Origin: G963665185 sp963665185
Lineage (GTDB): Bacteria > Desulfobacterota > Desulfovibrionia > Desulfovibrionales > Desulfovibrionaceae
Direction of reading: 5' to 3'
DNA: 64,000 nucleotides
Assembly (NCBI GenBank): GCA_963665185.2
Contig: CAXXPO010000015.1
Location: 62,001-126,000, forward strand
Made by a program: the position numbers and the translations under genes. Of the stretch, positions 16,832 to 24,813 are shown one piece after another (within the stretch, counting starts at the first letter, position 1; every line of letters starts with the position of its first letter). Under the pieces are notes generated by a model. It ran no database searches. It was not told where the DNA came from and was given only the letters and a program-made list of their open reading frames with translations.

Positions 16832-17023
16832 ATGTCGCTGAACAAAAACCTTCTTGATATCCTCGCCTGCCCCAAATGCAAAGGTGAACTCGTCCTCACG
16901 GACAAGGAAGACGGCCTCGCCTGCAACGGCTGCAAGGTGGTCTATCCCATCAAGGACGAGATTCCCATCATGCTTATCGACGAGGCCATACCCCTGGAAA
17001 AATGGGAAGCTTCCGAAGGTTGA
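16832..17023 (+). CDS. Trm112/YcaR family zinc-ribbon protein
   Basis: 63 residues: MSLNKNLLDILACPKCKGEL, then CNGCKVVYPIKDEIPIMLIDEA. Cysteines 13, 16, 31 and 34 form a CxxC...CxxC zinc ribbon. The PIKDEIPIMLIDEA ending is characteristic of the UPF0434/Trm112 family. Eukaryotic and archaeal Trm112 activates methyltransferases; bacterial members are small and mostly uncharacterised. A GGGAGAA site lies nine bases before ATG 16832. Downstream is an 8-bp GACTCCCG/CGGGAGTC hairpin. Confidence 0.9.
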   Translation: MSLNKNLLDILACPKCKGELVLTDKEDGLACNGCKVVYPIKDEIPIMLIDEAIPLEKWEASEG

Positions 17024-17047
17024 AGAAAAATCCTGCCCCTTACCGGC

Positions 17048-17073
17048 GACTCCCGGACGGGAGTCGTTGTGTT
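17048..17073 (+). terminator. Probable terminator of the Trm112-like gene
   Basis: GACTCCCG-GA-CGGGAGTC followed by GTTGTGTT. The stem is strong; the T tract is poor. Confidence 0.5.
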
Positions 17074-17163
17074 CACGTACATTCGCATGCCTCCGGCGGC
17101 TGGAGCACCAGGGGGCTGCCTCCGGCGCTCCAGCCGGGGAAACATCGGTCCTGTTTAAAAAGC

Positions 17164-17191
17164 TTGACAACTTCCCGGCGGCGATTATCTA
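17164..17191 (+). promoter_or_regulatory. Promoter of the hsp20 pair
   Basis: TTGACA (17164-17169), 16 bases, TATCTA (17186-17191), then 42 bases to the first Hsp20 ATG. The preceding C gives CTTGACA, which slightly resembles heat-shock promoters, but the -10 region is sigma-70-like. Confidence 0.5.
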
Positions 17192-17233
17192 TTCTGACGT
17201 AACCCATTCTTGATCCGTCAGGAGGTACGTCAC

Positions 17234-17647
17234 ATGGTTATTGATTTCAGTTCCTACTACAGTTTCCCCACCCAGATAGACAAATTGTTCGAGGAGTTCG
17301 CCCGGCCTTTCTTCTCCTCGCAACGGGGACTGGCCTACCCGCCGCTGCAAGTCAGCGAGGATGAGCACGCCATCTACGTGCGCGCCGAAATCCCCGGCGT
17401 GGCGATGGAAGACCTGGACCTGACCCTGACCAACAAAAGCCTGGTGCTCAAGGGCGAGCGCAAAGTGGAGCAGGGCCGCTACTATCGTCAGGAGCGCCCC
17501 ACGGGAGCCTTCCAGCGTATCATCCAGTTGGGGACCATGGTCAGCCGCGATGAGATCAAAGCCACGCTGGCGGACGGGGTGCTGTCCGTCACCCTGCCCA
17601 AGGCCGAAGAGTACAAGCCCCGCAAGATCAGCATTGCTGCGGAATAA
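17234..17647 (+). CDS. Hsp20/alpha-crystallin small heat shock protein (first of pair)
   Basis: 137 residues: an N-terminal arm (MVIDFSSYYSFPTQIDKLFEEF), an alpha-crystallin domain beginning YPPLQVSEDEHAIYVRAEIPGVAMEDLDLTL, and the core LADGVLSVTLPK near the C terminus. It is an ATP-independent holdase that binds unfolding proteins. ATG 17234 is preceded by AGGAGG. It is co-transcribed with a second Hsp20 twelve bases downstream, and the two may form hetero-oligomers. There is no clear C-terminal IxI motif (the end reads KPRKISIAAE, where ISI may serve). Confidence 0.93.
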   Translation: MVIDFSSYYSFPTQIDKLFEEFARPFFSSQRGLAYPPLQVSEDEHAIYVRAEIPGVAMEDLDLTLTNKSLVLKGERKVEQGRYYRQERPTGAFQRIIQLGTMVSRDEIKATLADGVLSVTLPKAEEYKPRKISIAAE

Positions 17648-17659
17648 GGAGGGTCTGTC

Positions 17660-18025
17660 ATGAGTTCTGACATCCAAAAAGCCGAAACCGCATTGCCCAA
17701 GATCAAGCCCGCCACCGATATCCTGGAAAAAGAGGACGGGTTCCATATCTTTCTGGACATGCCCGGAGTGAGCAAGGACAACCTGCTCATCGACCTCAAG
17801 GAAAACGAGCTGGTCATCACGGGCACGTCACCCCATGCCCGCGAAGACAAGCGCAACTTCATGGTCATGGAGTTCACCGGGTGTGAATTTCGGCGCATTT
17901 TCACCCTGGCCGATACCGTGGACCGCGAGAAGATCAACGCCTCCATGGACAACGGGGTGCTGTCCATCCACCTGCCGCGCAGGGCGGAGGACTCCCCCAA
18001 GCGCATCCAGATCAACGCGGGATAG
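17660..18025 (+). CDS. Hsp20/alpha-crystallin small heat shock protein (second of pair)
   Basis: 121 residues with a short N-terminal arm and the domain KPATDILEKEDGFHIFLDMPG ... ENELVITGTSP ... MDNGVLSIHLPRRAE. It ends PKRIQINAG, where IQI can act as the C-terminal IxI anchor. AGGAGGG precedes ATG 17660, and the upstream hsp20 stop is 12 bases away. An intrinsic terminator follows. Sequence divergence from the first copy in the arm suggests a division of labour rather than recent duplication. Confidence 0.93.
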   Translation: MSSDIQKAETALPKIKPATDILEKEDGFHIFLDMPGVSKDNLLIDLKENELVITGTSPHAREDKRNFMVMEFTGCEFRRIFTLADTVDREKINASMDNGVLSIHLPRRAEDSPKRIQINAG

Positions 18026-18076
18026 CGCGTACAGGCGGGGAGGCACAGGCCCCTGCGGTTTGTAGAACGCAAGAGT

Positions 18077-18115
18077 GCCCGGATAAAAGTACCGTTCTTT
18101 TTATCCGGGCCTTTT
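18077..18115 (+). terminator. Rho-independent terminator of the hsp20 operon
   Basis: GCCCGGATAAAA pairs with TTTTATCCGGGC; five T follow. Confidence 0.88.
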
Positions 18116-18264
18116 TGCGTTCAGCGGATTGCCGGTTTGCAGACAAGGGGCGTGTGGGCGGCGGGAACCATCTTCTTACGGGTTGCGGTAAATGGCTGAA
18201 ATCGGGTAATAGGTCGTGAAAGTCATTATTTTTCATGCGGGGGGTTGCCGTGAACAGGGATTGC

Positions 18265-19242
18265 ATGAGTGCCGAACGTATTGAGCAGCTTGCCCGTGCC
18301 TTCCAACAGAGCCGTGTCTTGTTGACGGGTGTGGAGCTGAAAGTTTTTACGGCCTTGGGAGAAGCGCCTGCGAGTGCGGACGAGGTTGCCGAGCGCACCA
18401 AGTCCGATGCCAGGGCCATGGACCGTCTGCTGTGCGCCCTGGCCGCCATGGGCATGATCGTCAAGAAGGACGGGGTGTACGTCAACACGCCCAGTTCGGC
18501 CCGGTATCTCAGTGAGAACAGTCCGGATTGCATCCGTTCCATGGGGCATATCGCCTCCATGTTTCATGGCTGGTCGCAGCTTACGGATTGTGTTCGCCGG
18601 GGCGAGGCCGTGCGCGACCATTCCTGGGAGCGGGATGAAGTGGAGCGTTTTATCGCGGCCATGGATTACCGTTCGACCGAGCCGGCGAACGTCCTTGCCG
18701 AAACCATACGCCTGGATGGCGTGGCCTCCATGCTGGACGTGGGAGGCGGGTCGGGCATTTATTCCCGGATGTTCTGCCGGCGGAATCCCCAGATGCGCTC
18801 CACGATCATCGACCTTCCCAAGGTCACGCCGCTTACGCGACAGTTCGTGGCCCAGGACGACCTGGAAGACCGTATCGAGATAGTGGAAGGCGATTTCCAC
18901 CATGTGGATTTCGGATCGGGATATGATCTGGTTCTTCTTTCCGCCATACTGCACATGAATTCTCCCATGGAAAACGCCAAGCTGCTGAAAAAGGCGTTTG
19001 CCGCGATCAATCCTGGCGGACGCATAGCCGTGGACGAGTTCGTCATGAACGAGCATCGTACCGAGCCTTTTTTCGGTACACTGTTTTCCTTGAACATGCT
19101 GGTCAACACGCCGGCCGGGGATTCGTATACAGAGTCTGAAATCCGTGACTGGCTCGAGCAGGCAGGTTGCGTGGACATCACCCGGACGAGTTCCGGTGCG
19201 ACAACCAGTCTGATAATCGGGGTCAAGCCTTCAGGCTGTTGA
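18265..19242 (+). CDS. SAM-dependent O-methyltransferase-family protein
   Basis: 325 residues from ATG 18265 (MSAERIEQLARAFQQSRVLL); in-frame GTG 18250 and ATG 18235 are alternatives with weaker or unclear ribosome sites. The N-terminal winged-helix dimerisation domain (LLTGVELKVFTALGEAPASADEVAERT) is followed by a Rossmann methyltransferase with motif I LDVGGGSG at about 157-164, and later EGDFHHVDF and LLSAILHMN. This is the acetylserotonin/hydroxyneurosporene O-methyltransferase fold, common in secondary metabolism. The substrate is unknown. Its final codons lie inside a repeat: the 17-base arm starting at 19232 overlaps the stop. Confidence 0.85.
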   Translation: MSAERIEQLARAFQQSRVLLTGVELKVFTALGEAPASADEVAERTKSDARAMDRLLCALAAMGMIVKKDGVYVNTPSSARYLSENSPDCIRSMGHIASMFHGWSQLTDCVRRGEAVRDHSWERDEVERFIAAMDYRSTEPANVLAETIRLDGVASMLDVGGGSGIYSRMFCRRNPQMRSTIIDLPKVTPLTRQFVAQDDLEDRIEIVEGDFHHVDFGSGYDLVLLSAILHMNSPMENAKLLKKAFAAINPGGRIAVDEFVMNEHRTEPFFGTLFSLNMLVNTPAGDSYTESEIRDWLEQAGCVDITRTSSGATTSLIIGVKPSGC

Positions 19243-19356
19243 GAAAGGCCCGATAGCTGCGTTGTTTCAAAAAAGTCAAACCCTCGCGTATCTGGAAATA
19301 CGCGTCGTCCTTGACTTTTTCTCACGCCTTGCTCTCCAGCCTTTCTCAACAGCCTG
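19232..19356 (+). repeat. Palindrome-ended intergenic repeat, copy 1
   Basis: A 125-base element with perfect 17-bp terminal inverted repeats (CAGGCTGTTGAGAAAGG at 19232-19248, exact complement at 19340-19356). The interior contains CGATAGCTGCGTTG, an inner CGCGTATCTGGAAATACGCG hairpin and TTGACTTTTTCTC. The left arm overlaps the end of the methyltransferase gene. Confidence 0.8.
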
Positions 19357-19370
19357 GCCCATTGCTTATA

Positions 19371-19460
19371 AAGGCCCGATAGCTGCGTTGTTTCAAAAAA
19401 GATCAAACCCTCGCGTATCTGGAAATACGCGTCGTCCTTGACTTTTTCTCACGCCTTGCC
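19371..19460 (+). repeat. Palindromic repeat, copy 2 (lacks the end arms)
   Basis: About 88 bases nearly identical to the interior of the element at 19232 (one extra base, GATCAAA for GTCAAA), from AAGGCCCGATAGCTGCG to CACGCCTTGC. It forms a direct tandem with copy 1. Confidence 0.85.
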
Positions 19461-19482
19461 TGCAAGTTTTTTTCAACCCCGA

Positions 19483-19545
19483 TGTTTTTCAATGCAAATG
19501 GGGACGCGAAACATTGTTTCGCGTCCCCATTTGCATTGAAAAACA
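19483..19545. terminator. Bidirectional 29-bp perfect hairpin between convergent genes
   Basis: Arms 19483-19511 and 19517-19545 are perfect complements with a 5-base loop. Each arm ends in a TTTTT/AAAAA tract, so it can terminate transcription both ways. Confidence 0.75.
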
Positions 19546-19551
19546 GAATGC

Positions 19552-19591
19552 GGGGGTTCGGGGGGGATCATCCCCCCCGACCGCCGGAGGC
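19552..19591 (-). repeat. 3'-end repeat (G/C hairpin plus CCGCCGGAGGC box) after tmk
   Basis: GGGGGGGAT-C-ATCCCCCCC hairpin (19560-19578) followed by GACCGCCGGAGGC, directly beyond the tmk stop codon. The box recurs at other operon ends in the window. Confidence 0.65.
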
Positions 19592-19599
19592 TTTTCTTT

Positions 19600-20235
19600 T
19601 TATTTCCCCAGCAGCTTGTCCAGGTGGGGCCTTATCTGGGCGAACACGTCATCGGGGGGGAGTTCGGCATTGACCACCCGGAAGCGGTCGGAGTGCAGGG
19701 CCGCCCAGGTAAGGTAGCCTTCGCGGATGCGGTTGTGGAAATCCATGGCCTCGGCTTCGAAGCGTCCCTCCTCGCGTGCCTTTCCGTCGGCCACGTTGCG
19801 GGCCAGGGCGCGGCGAAGGCCTGTTTCCGGGTCCAGGTCCAGCAGGATGGTCAGGTCGGGCCAAGTGCCAGCCACGGCCACGTCGTTGAGCTGGTGCAGC
19901 AGCTTGGGGTCAAGGCCGCGTCCGTAGCCCTGGTAGGCAACTGTGGAATCGGCAAAGCGGTCGCAAATGACCCATCTGCCCTTATTCAGGGCGGGGCGGA
20001 CCACGGTGGCCACGTGCTGCGCACGGTCGGCCAGGTAGAGAAAAAGTTCTGTTTCGCCGGTCAGGTCGCGGCTGTCCATGTGCAGCAGGATGGAGCGCAG
20101 GTGTTTTCCCAGGCGGCTTCCGCCGGGTTCCAACGTAAGCTCGCATTCCAGGCCGTGTTGCGCAAGGTAGGCCACCACGTTTTTTATCTGGGTGGTCTTG
20201 CCGGTTCCCTCTATCCCTTCAAAGGTAACAAACAT
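19600..20235 (-). CDS. tmk: Thymidylate kinase
   Basis: 211 residues; phosphorylates dTMP to dTDP for DNA synthesis. P-loop FEGIEGTGKTTQ at residues 5-16, the LTLEPGGSRLG segment, the DRFADSTVAYQGYGRG motif and a lid region with ARNVADGKAREEGRFE are all present. Many Tmks have EPGGT rather than EPGGS before xxG; this is a conservative change. ATG 20235 lies within the 3' end of the HD-domain gene (25-base overlap), implying translational coupling. The apparent long frame upstream is shadow sequence. Confidence 0.96.
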   Translation of the reverse strand: MFVTFEGIEGTGKTTQIKNVVAYLAQHGLECELTLEPGGSRLGKHLRSILLHMDSRDLTGETELFLYLADRAQHVATVVRPALNKGRWVICDRFADSTVAYQGYGRGLDPKLLHQLNDVAVAGTWPDLTILLDLDPETGLRRALARNVADGKAREEGRFEAEAMDFHNRIREGYLTWAALHSDRFRVVNAELPPDDVFAQIRPHLDKLLGK

Positions 20236-21242
20236 AGTTGGCTGGGTCCTTTGTTTTGCTTGCGTTCGGTGTCGTTTCCCGGTGTCTTCGCAGGTTTGAA
20301 GAGATAGCGTTCCATGGAACGGACGTAGGGCGACCAATCGCCTTCGCCGGTGTCTTCGGCAAAGGATTCGTTGTAGGTCTTGAGTTTGGAGTCGATCATG
20401 TCGGCAAAATGCAGGACCAGGGCTTCGGCGGTCTTGGGTCGCTTGGGCGAGCCGAAAGCGAGTTCCCCGTGATGCGCCAGGATGCAGTGCTTGAGGTGCA
20501 GGGCCAGTTCCGGCTCCAGGTTTTTTGCCTTGGCGAGAAACGGGGCCAGCACGTCCAGGCCTATCTGGATATGGCCGAGCAGCCGCCCCTGGTCGGTGAA
20601 GTCCTGCTCCAGCCCGCCGGTGAGTTCCCAGGCCTTGCCCAGGTCGTGAAAGGCGGCGGCTGCAAGGAGCACGTCGCGGTCCACCTCCGGATAGAGCCTG
20701 GACAGCTCCAGGCTGAGGCGGGTCACGGCCAGGGTGTGCTCGAGCAGGCCCCCCACATAGGCGTGGTGTATGGCCTTGGCGCCGGGGGCGGTCAGCAGGC
20801 GTGCGCGGATGTCCTCGTCGCCCAGCACCTTGAAGCAGAAATTCTTCCACGGTCTGTGGTGCAGGTGTTCGCGCAGCAGGTCTTCCAGGGATTCCAGAAG
20901 CTTTTCGGGCGGCGGATCGCTGACGGGCACGAGCCGGGCCAGAAGGTCGGCGTCGGGTTCGTCCTCGAAGATGTCGATGGCGCTGACGGTGAGCTGGAGC
21001 TGGTCGCGATAGGTTCCTGTCTTGCCGCCGATGCGGACGATCATGCCGCTGCACAGGGCGGGCACGCTCAGGCTGAGTGGGCTCCATATCTTGGCCCCCA
21101 CGCGGCCCGTGGCATCGCGCAGGGTCAGGTTCCAATAGGGACCGTTGCGGGACTCGGCCTGCCTGGCGTCGGCAATGGCGAAAATTCCGTCAATGGTTTG
21201 TCCGTCGTGCATGTCCCGGATGCTGGTAGTGGCTTGCTGCAT
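20211..21242 (-). CDS. OB-fold/HD-domain 3'-5' exoribonuclease, YhaM-like
   Basis: 343 residues. The N-terminal OB-fold (TIDGIFAIADARQAESRNGPY, WNLTLRDATGRVGAKIW) is followed by an HD domain with HH (AIHHAYVGGLLEHTLAV), the core FHDLGK, HIQIG, ILAHHGEL and HFADMIDSK. This is the arrangement of YhaM/CBF1 3'-5' exonucleases that degrade RNA or ssDNA. It overlaps tmk by 25 bases at its 3' end and has 54 bases to the permease-fusion gene downstream on the other side. Nuclease activity is inferred from the domain pair. Confidence 0.88.
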   Translation of the reverse strand: MQQATTSIRDMHDGQTIDGIFAIADARQAESRNGPYWNLTLRDATGRVGAKIWSPLSLSVPALCSGMIVRIGGKTGTYRDQLQLTVSAIDIFEDEPDADLLARLVPVSDPPPEKLLESLEDLLREHLHHRPWKNFCFKVLGDEDIRARLLTAPGAKAIHHAYVGGLLEHTLAVTRLSLELSRLYPEVDRDVLLAAAAFHDLGKAWELTGGLEQDFTDQGRLLGHIQIGLDVLAPFLAKAKNLEPELALHLKHCILAHHGELAFGSPKRPKTAEALVLHFADMIDSKLKTYNESFAEDTGEGDWSPYVRSMERYLFKPAKTPGNDTERKQNKGPSQLCLLPLKG

Positions 21243-21296
21243 GCGCTTTCATTAGCGTTTTACGGTTGTCCCTGCAAGGTCGGTGGAAAATACCCC

Positions 21297-23024
21297 TTAG
21301 TCCACGGACAGGGTGAATTCCAGATAGGTCCGGCCGGAGATGGTCGCCTGGCAGACATTGGCGGAGACTTTGCCCAGCAGGTACAGGCCCAGGGCTTCCG
21401 GCTGCACGGGGAGTTGCGCCCCGCGCATGTTGGCGGCCAGGGTGTCGTCCACATCCGCCGCGCTGACGGAGCATTCGGCCACGACGTCGAGGAGGGCGTC
21501 CCGTCTGCGGATGACAAAACGCACGTGGGGCTGTTCCCCCTGGGGCGCGTTTTCCAGGAAATGCATGAAGACCTCTTCGCAGGCCAGCGCAAGAAAGGAG
21601 GCGGCCCGGTCGGACAGGGCGAAATCCGCGGCAGCGTTCCGGGCTGTGTCGGCAAGGCCGGGCAGGGCGTTGATGGAGGCTCTTCCCCTGAAAACGTGGC
21701 GCCGCCGGAAATCGAGGCGCATCAGGGCGCTGAGGAAAAAGGCGCACATGCCGCCTACGGCCGGGCCGTTGGAGGCCAGGGGGCGAAGAAACTCCGGGGT
21801 CAGCTCGGGAAAGAACAGCCCGTACTGGCTGATGATTCCGGCGCACAGGGACAGGCCGATCATCAGCCCGGATTTGAAGGTGAGGGAATCGCCCGCAGCC
21901 AGTTTCATGCCCGTGGCAAAGAGGTGGCAGACCAGAATAACGCCCGTGGCCCCCAGAACCGGGGCGGGCATGTCCACGACAAGGGCGGTGAACTTGGGGC
22001 TGAGGGCCAGCAGAACCATGAAGGCCGCCCCCAGATAAGCCACCCGGCGCGAGGCCGATCCGGTCATCTGCAACATGGGGATGTTGGGCGTGTGGACCTG
22101 GTTGGGAACCGCGCCCAGAATGCCGCAGGCCACCTTGCCCAGGGCGTCGGCGTACAGTCCGCCTTGCAGGCTGCCGTAGTCCGTCTTTTTTACGGCGGGT
22201 TGCGAAACCCGCTGCACGGCCATGGAGTCGCCCGTATATTTTATGGATTCGGCAAAGGTGGCGATGACGAATGTCAGATAGAGAATCATGTGGTCGCTTT
22301 CGAAGGAGACGCGTACTCCGGGCCAATGGCCCGCGGGCAGGCCGAAAAAGGGATCGTGAAGAACGTCGTGCAGGTCGAGCTGGCCCGAGATTGCCGAGGC
22401 GATGTAGCCTGCCACCACGCCCATGGGGATGCACCACATGCGCAGCCGTCTGCCGCCGAAGAATTCCGGCAGCAGGATGACCACGGCGGTGACCAGCCCG
22501 ATGACCATGTATTCCACCGAGCCGTGCCAGGGGTCGGTGTCCTGTCCTGTCCAGGTGGTCATGGAGTGTTTGAGCATGCCCACCACGGCCAGCATAATGA
22601 CCACGCCGCCCACCTGCGGGGTGACGACCTTGCGGAAAAAACGAAAGAAATAGCCGAACAGAAATTGGAACGGCGCGGCCAGCAGCACCATTCCGGCCAT
22701 GAGCGGAAAGCCGTCCATGCCCACGGCCATGTAGGCCGAGGAAAGGTACGCCCCGGACGTGCCCATGAACAGAACGTATCCCGCGCCCAGCGGTCCCACG
22801 CGCAGGGCCTGGAGGACGGTGGACAGGGCGCAGCACAGGGCCGTGGCAAAGGTGACGTAGGCGATCTGCGTTTCCGGTATGTTGTTCAGCCTGCCGATCA
22901 TGACCGGGATGAGGGCGATACCGCCATACACCAGGGAAACGTGCAACAGGGCGCGAAGGACTGTTTCGCCGACAGGGGGCCGGTCCGCGGGACCGTAAAC
23001 GACTTCGCCGTAACGCAGGGGCAT
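21297..23024 (-). CDS. Xanthine/uracil permease family transporter fused to a C-terminal HATPase-like domain
   Basis: 575 residues from ATG 23024 (MPLRYGEVVYGPADRPP). Residues 1 to about 455 are a NAT/NCS2 permease of 12-14 helices: VYGGIALIPVMIG, VLFMGTSGAYLSSAYMAVG, TPQVGGVVIMLAVVGMLKH, FAESIKYTGDSMAVQR, GAVPNQVHTPNIPMLQMTG. NCS2 proteins usually end near 430-460. Here about 110 more residues follow (ADFALSDRAASFLALACEEVFMHFLEN ... VRFVIRRRDALLDVVAECS ... LYLLGKVSANVCQATISG). They resemble the RsbW-type GHKL fold, with the EEVFMHFLEN helix in the N-box position. The fusion suggests a regulated or signalling transporter. The ribosome site is weak. Confidence 0.88.
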   Translation of the reverse strand: MPLRYGEVVYGPADRPPVGETVLRALLHVSLVYGGIALIPVMIGRLNNIPETQIAYVTFATALCCALSTVLQALRVGPLGAGYVLFMGTSGAYLSSAYMAVGMDGFPLMAGMVLLAAPFQFLFGYFFRFFRKVVTPQVGGVVIMLAVVGMLKHSMTTWTGQDTDPWHGSVEYMVIGLVTAVVILLPEFFGGRRLRMWCIPMGVVAGYIASAISGQLDLHDVLHDPFFGLPAGHWPGVRVSFESDHMILYLTFVIATFAESIKYTGDSMAVQRVSQPAVKKTDYGSLQGGLYADALGKVACGILGAVPNQVHTPNIPMLQMTGSASRRVAYLGAAFMVLLALSPKFTALVVDMPAPVLGATGVILVCHLFATGMKLAAGDSLTFKSGLMIGLSLCAGIISQYGLFFPELTPEFLRPLASNGPAVGGMCAFFLSALMRLDFRRRHVFRGRASINALPGLADTARNAAADFALSDRAASFLALACEEVFMHFLENAPQGEQPHVRFVIRRRDALLDVVAECSVSAADVDDTLAANMRGAQLPVQPEALGLYLLGKVSANVCQATISGRTYLEFTLSVD

Positions 23025-23217
23025 GGCAGTCTCGAAACGTTGACGTGGAAATGTCTTTCTGTTCTCTTGCAGTGTGCCGCACAGCCTGTTTAGCGCAGGC
23101 CCGGCGAGGTTGTCCACGATCGTATAGGTCAATTTCTGCCGCGGCTTCCCATTCTTCAGAAAACGTGTACACCCTATATGAGACTGTGCGTGCTGAATAC
23201 GCACCCGTGGCTTCATC

Positions 23218-24000
23218 ATGAAAAAACAACAACACCCTGTGTTCGATATATTCCGGTTTCTGGCCTTCTCCCTGGTGCTTGTCGGGCTGGCCGTGTATGC
23301 GTCGGGCCGGATCGAGTACAACTGGCAGTGGTATCGCATTCCGCGCTACCTGTTCAGCGAGGAGGGGGGGGACTTTCTGGCCGGACCTCTGCTGGACGGG
23401 CTGGCCGTGACCCTGCACGTCACCTGGATAAGCCTCATCCTTGCCTTTGCCATCGGACTTACAACGGCCTTTTTCCGGCTGTCGTCCTCCTACGTGGCCC
23501 GGTTGACCGCCCGGGTGTACCTGGAAACGGTCCGCAACACGCCGTTGCTCATCCAGATATTCTTCATGTACTTCGTGCTCTCTCCCGTGCTGGACATCGG
23601 GCGGTTCACGTCCGCGGTTCTTGCCTTGAGCCTGTTCGAAGGGGCCTATGCCTCGGAGATTTTCCGCTCCGGGATCGTGTCCATCCCCAAAAGCCAGTGG
23701 GAGGCCTGCCACAGCCTGGGGCTGTCCACCATGCAGGCCTACCGGCACGTCATCCTGCCGCAGGCCGTCAAGCGCATCATTCCGCCCCTGACCAGCATTG
23801 CCGTCTCCCTGGTCAAGGACTCGGCCCTTGTCTCCACCATCGCCATCTACGACCTGACCATGCAGGGGCAGGTCATTGTGTCCGAAACGTTTCTCACCTT
23901 CGAGGTCTGGTTCACCGTGGCCGCAATATATCTTATACTGACTGCGTCCATGTCCCTTGCCGTGAACATGTTGGACCGCAAACTGGGCGCGCCTGCGTGA
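23218..24000 (+). CDS. Polar amino acid ABC transporter permease
   Basis: 260 residues, HisM/GlnP family. After an N-terminal helix, the BPD_transp_1 domain begins LAVTLHVTWISLILAFAIGL. The family signature YLETVRNTPLLIQIFFMYFVLSP and the EAA loop GIVSIPKSQWEACHSLGLS-TMQAYRHVILPQA are clear. It forms the membrane pore, probably as a homodimer since only one permease gene is present. It is followed after 8 bases by the ATPase gene and then the binding protein, a complete three-gene importer. No strong ribosome site precedes ATG 23218. Confidence 0.94.
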   Translation: MKKQQHPVFDIFRFLAFSLVLVGLAVYASGRIEYNWQWYRIPRYLFSEEGGDFLAGPLLDGLAVTLHVTWISLILAFAIGLTTAFFRLSSSYVARLTARVYLETVRNTPLLIQIFFMYFVLSPVLDIGRFTSAVLALSLFEGAYASEIFRSGIVSIPKSQWEACHSLGLSTMQAYRHVILPQAVKRIIPPLTSIAVSLVKDSALVSTIAIYDLTMQGQVIVSETFLTFEVWFTVAAIYLILTASMSLAVNMLDRKLGAPA

Positions 24001-24008
24001 GATAGCAT

Positions 24009-24788
24009 ATGAACATCGCACACCACCTTATGCACGAGTCCTCCCCCGAATCCGAACCGCCCATCGTGATCGCCCGAAATCTGGAAAAGACGTTCGACAA
24101 CGGCGTCAAGGCCCTGGACGATTTTTCCCTGAGCGTGGAGCGCAGCGAGGTTGTCGTGATCATCGGTCCGTCCGGCTCGGGAAAATCCACGTTTCTGCGC
24201 TGTCTCAACGGCCTGGAGGAGATCGACTCCGGCTCCATCGTCATCGACGGACTCGCCCTGAACCACGACAAGGCCAACCGTCTGGAAATCCGCAAGGAAG
24301 TGGGCATGGTTTTTCAGCACTTCAATCTCTTTCCCCATAGGACAGTGCGCCAGAATATCGATCTGGCCCAGGTGCTGGTGCGGAAGAAAAGCAGGCAGGA
24401 GGCCGAAACAACCACCATGGAACTTCTGGGCAAGGTCGGCCTGACCGACAAGGCGGATACCTTTCCCAACCATCTGTCCGGCGGACAGCAGCAGCGCGTG
24501 GCCATTGCCCGCGCCCTGGCCATGAAGCCCAAGATAATGCTTTTCGACGAGGCCACCAGCGCCCTGGACCCGGAAACCATCGGCGAGGTCCTGGAAGTGA
24601 TGAAAGCCCTGGCGGGCGAAGGCATGACCATGGTCGTGGTCACCCACGAGATGGGCTTCGCACGAGAAGCCGGGGACCGCATAGTGTTCATGGAGGACGG
24701 ACGGCTCGTGGAACAGGCCGCGGTCGACCGCTTTTTCGACAACCCGGAACAGGAACGGACCCGGCTTTTTCTGAGCCAGATTCTGTAA
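24009..24788 (+). CDS. Polar amino acid ABC transporter ATP-binding protein
   Basis: 259 residues of the GlnQ/HisP family. Walker A GPSGSGKST is at 53-61, then the Q-loop FQHFNLFPHRT, signature LSGGQQQR, Walker B KIMLFDEATSALDPE and the H-loop VVVTHEMGFAREAGDR. It powers uptake of amino acids through the adjacent permease. The N terminus carries about 20 extra residues (MNIAHHLMHESSPESEPP) before the usual start. GlnQ-type naming would need substrate evidence. Confidence 0.95.
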   Translation: MNIAHHLMHESSPESEPPIVIARNLEKTFDNGVKALDDFSLSVERSEVVVIIGPSGSGKSTFLRCLNGLEEIDSGSIVIDGLALNHDKANRLEIRKEVGMVFQHFNLFPHRTVRQNIDLAQVLVRKKSRQEAETTTMELLGKVGLTDKADTFPNHLSGGQQQRVAIARALAMKPKIMLFDEATSALDPETIGEVLEVMKALAGEGMTMVVVTHEMGFAREAGDRIVFMEDGRLVEQAAVDRFFDNPEQERTRLFLSQIL

Positions 24789-24813
24789 CCCCAAATCCAC
24801 CAAGGAGGTTCCC

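Noticed and set aside
20238..24021. Very long open frames (over 900 codons) on both strands across tmk, HD nuclease and permease genes
   Set aside because: Low-complexity His/Gly/Arg-rich translations without ribosome sites; they overlap recognised genes in other frames.
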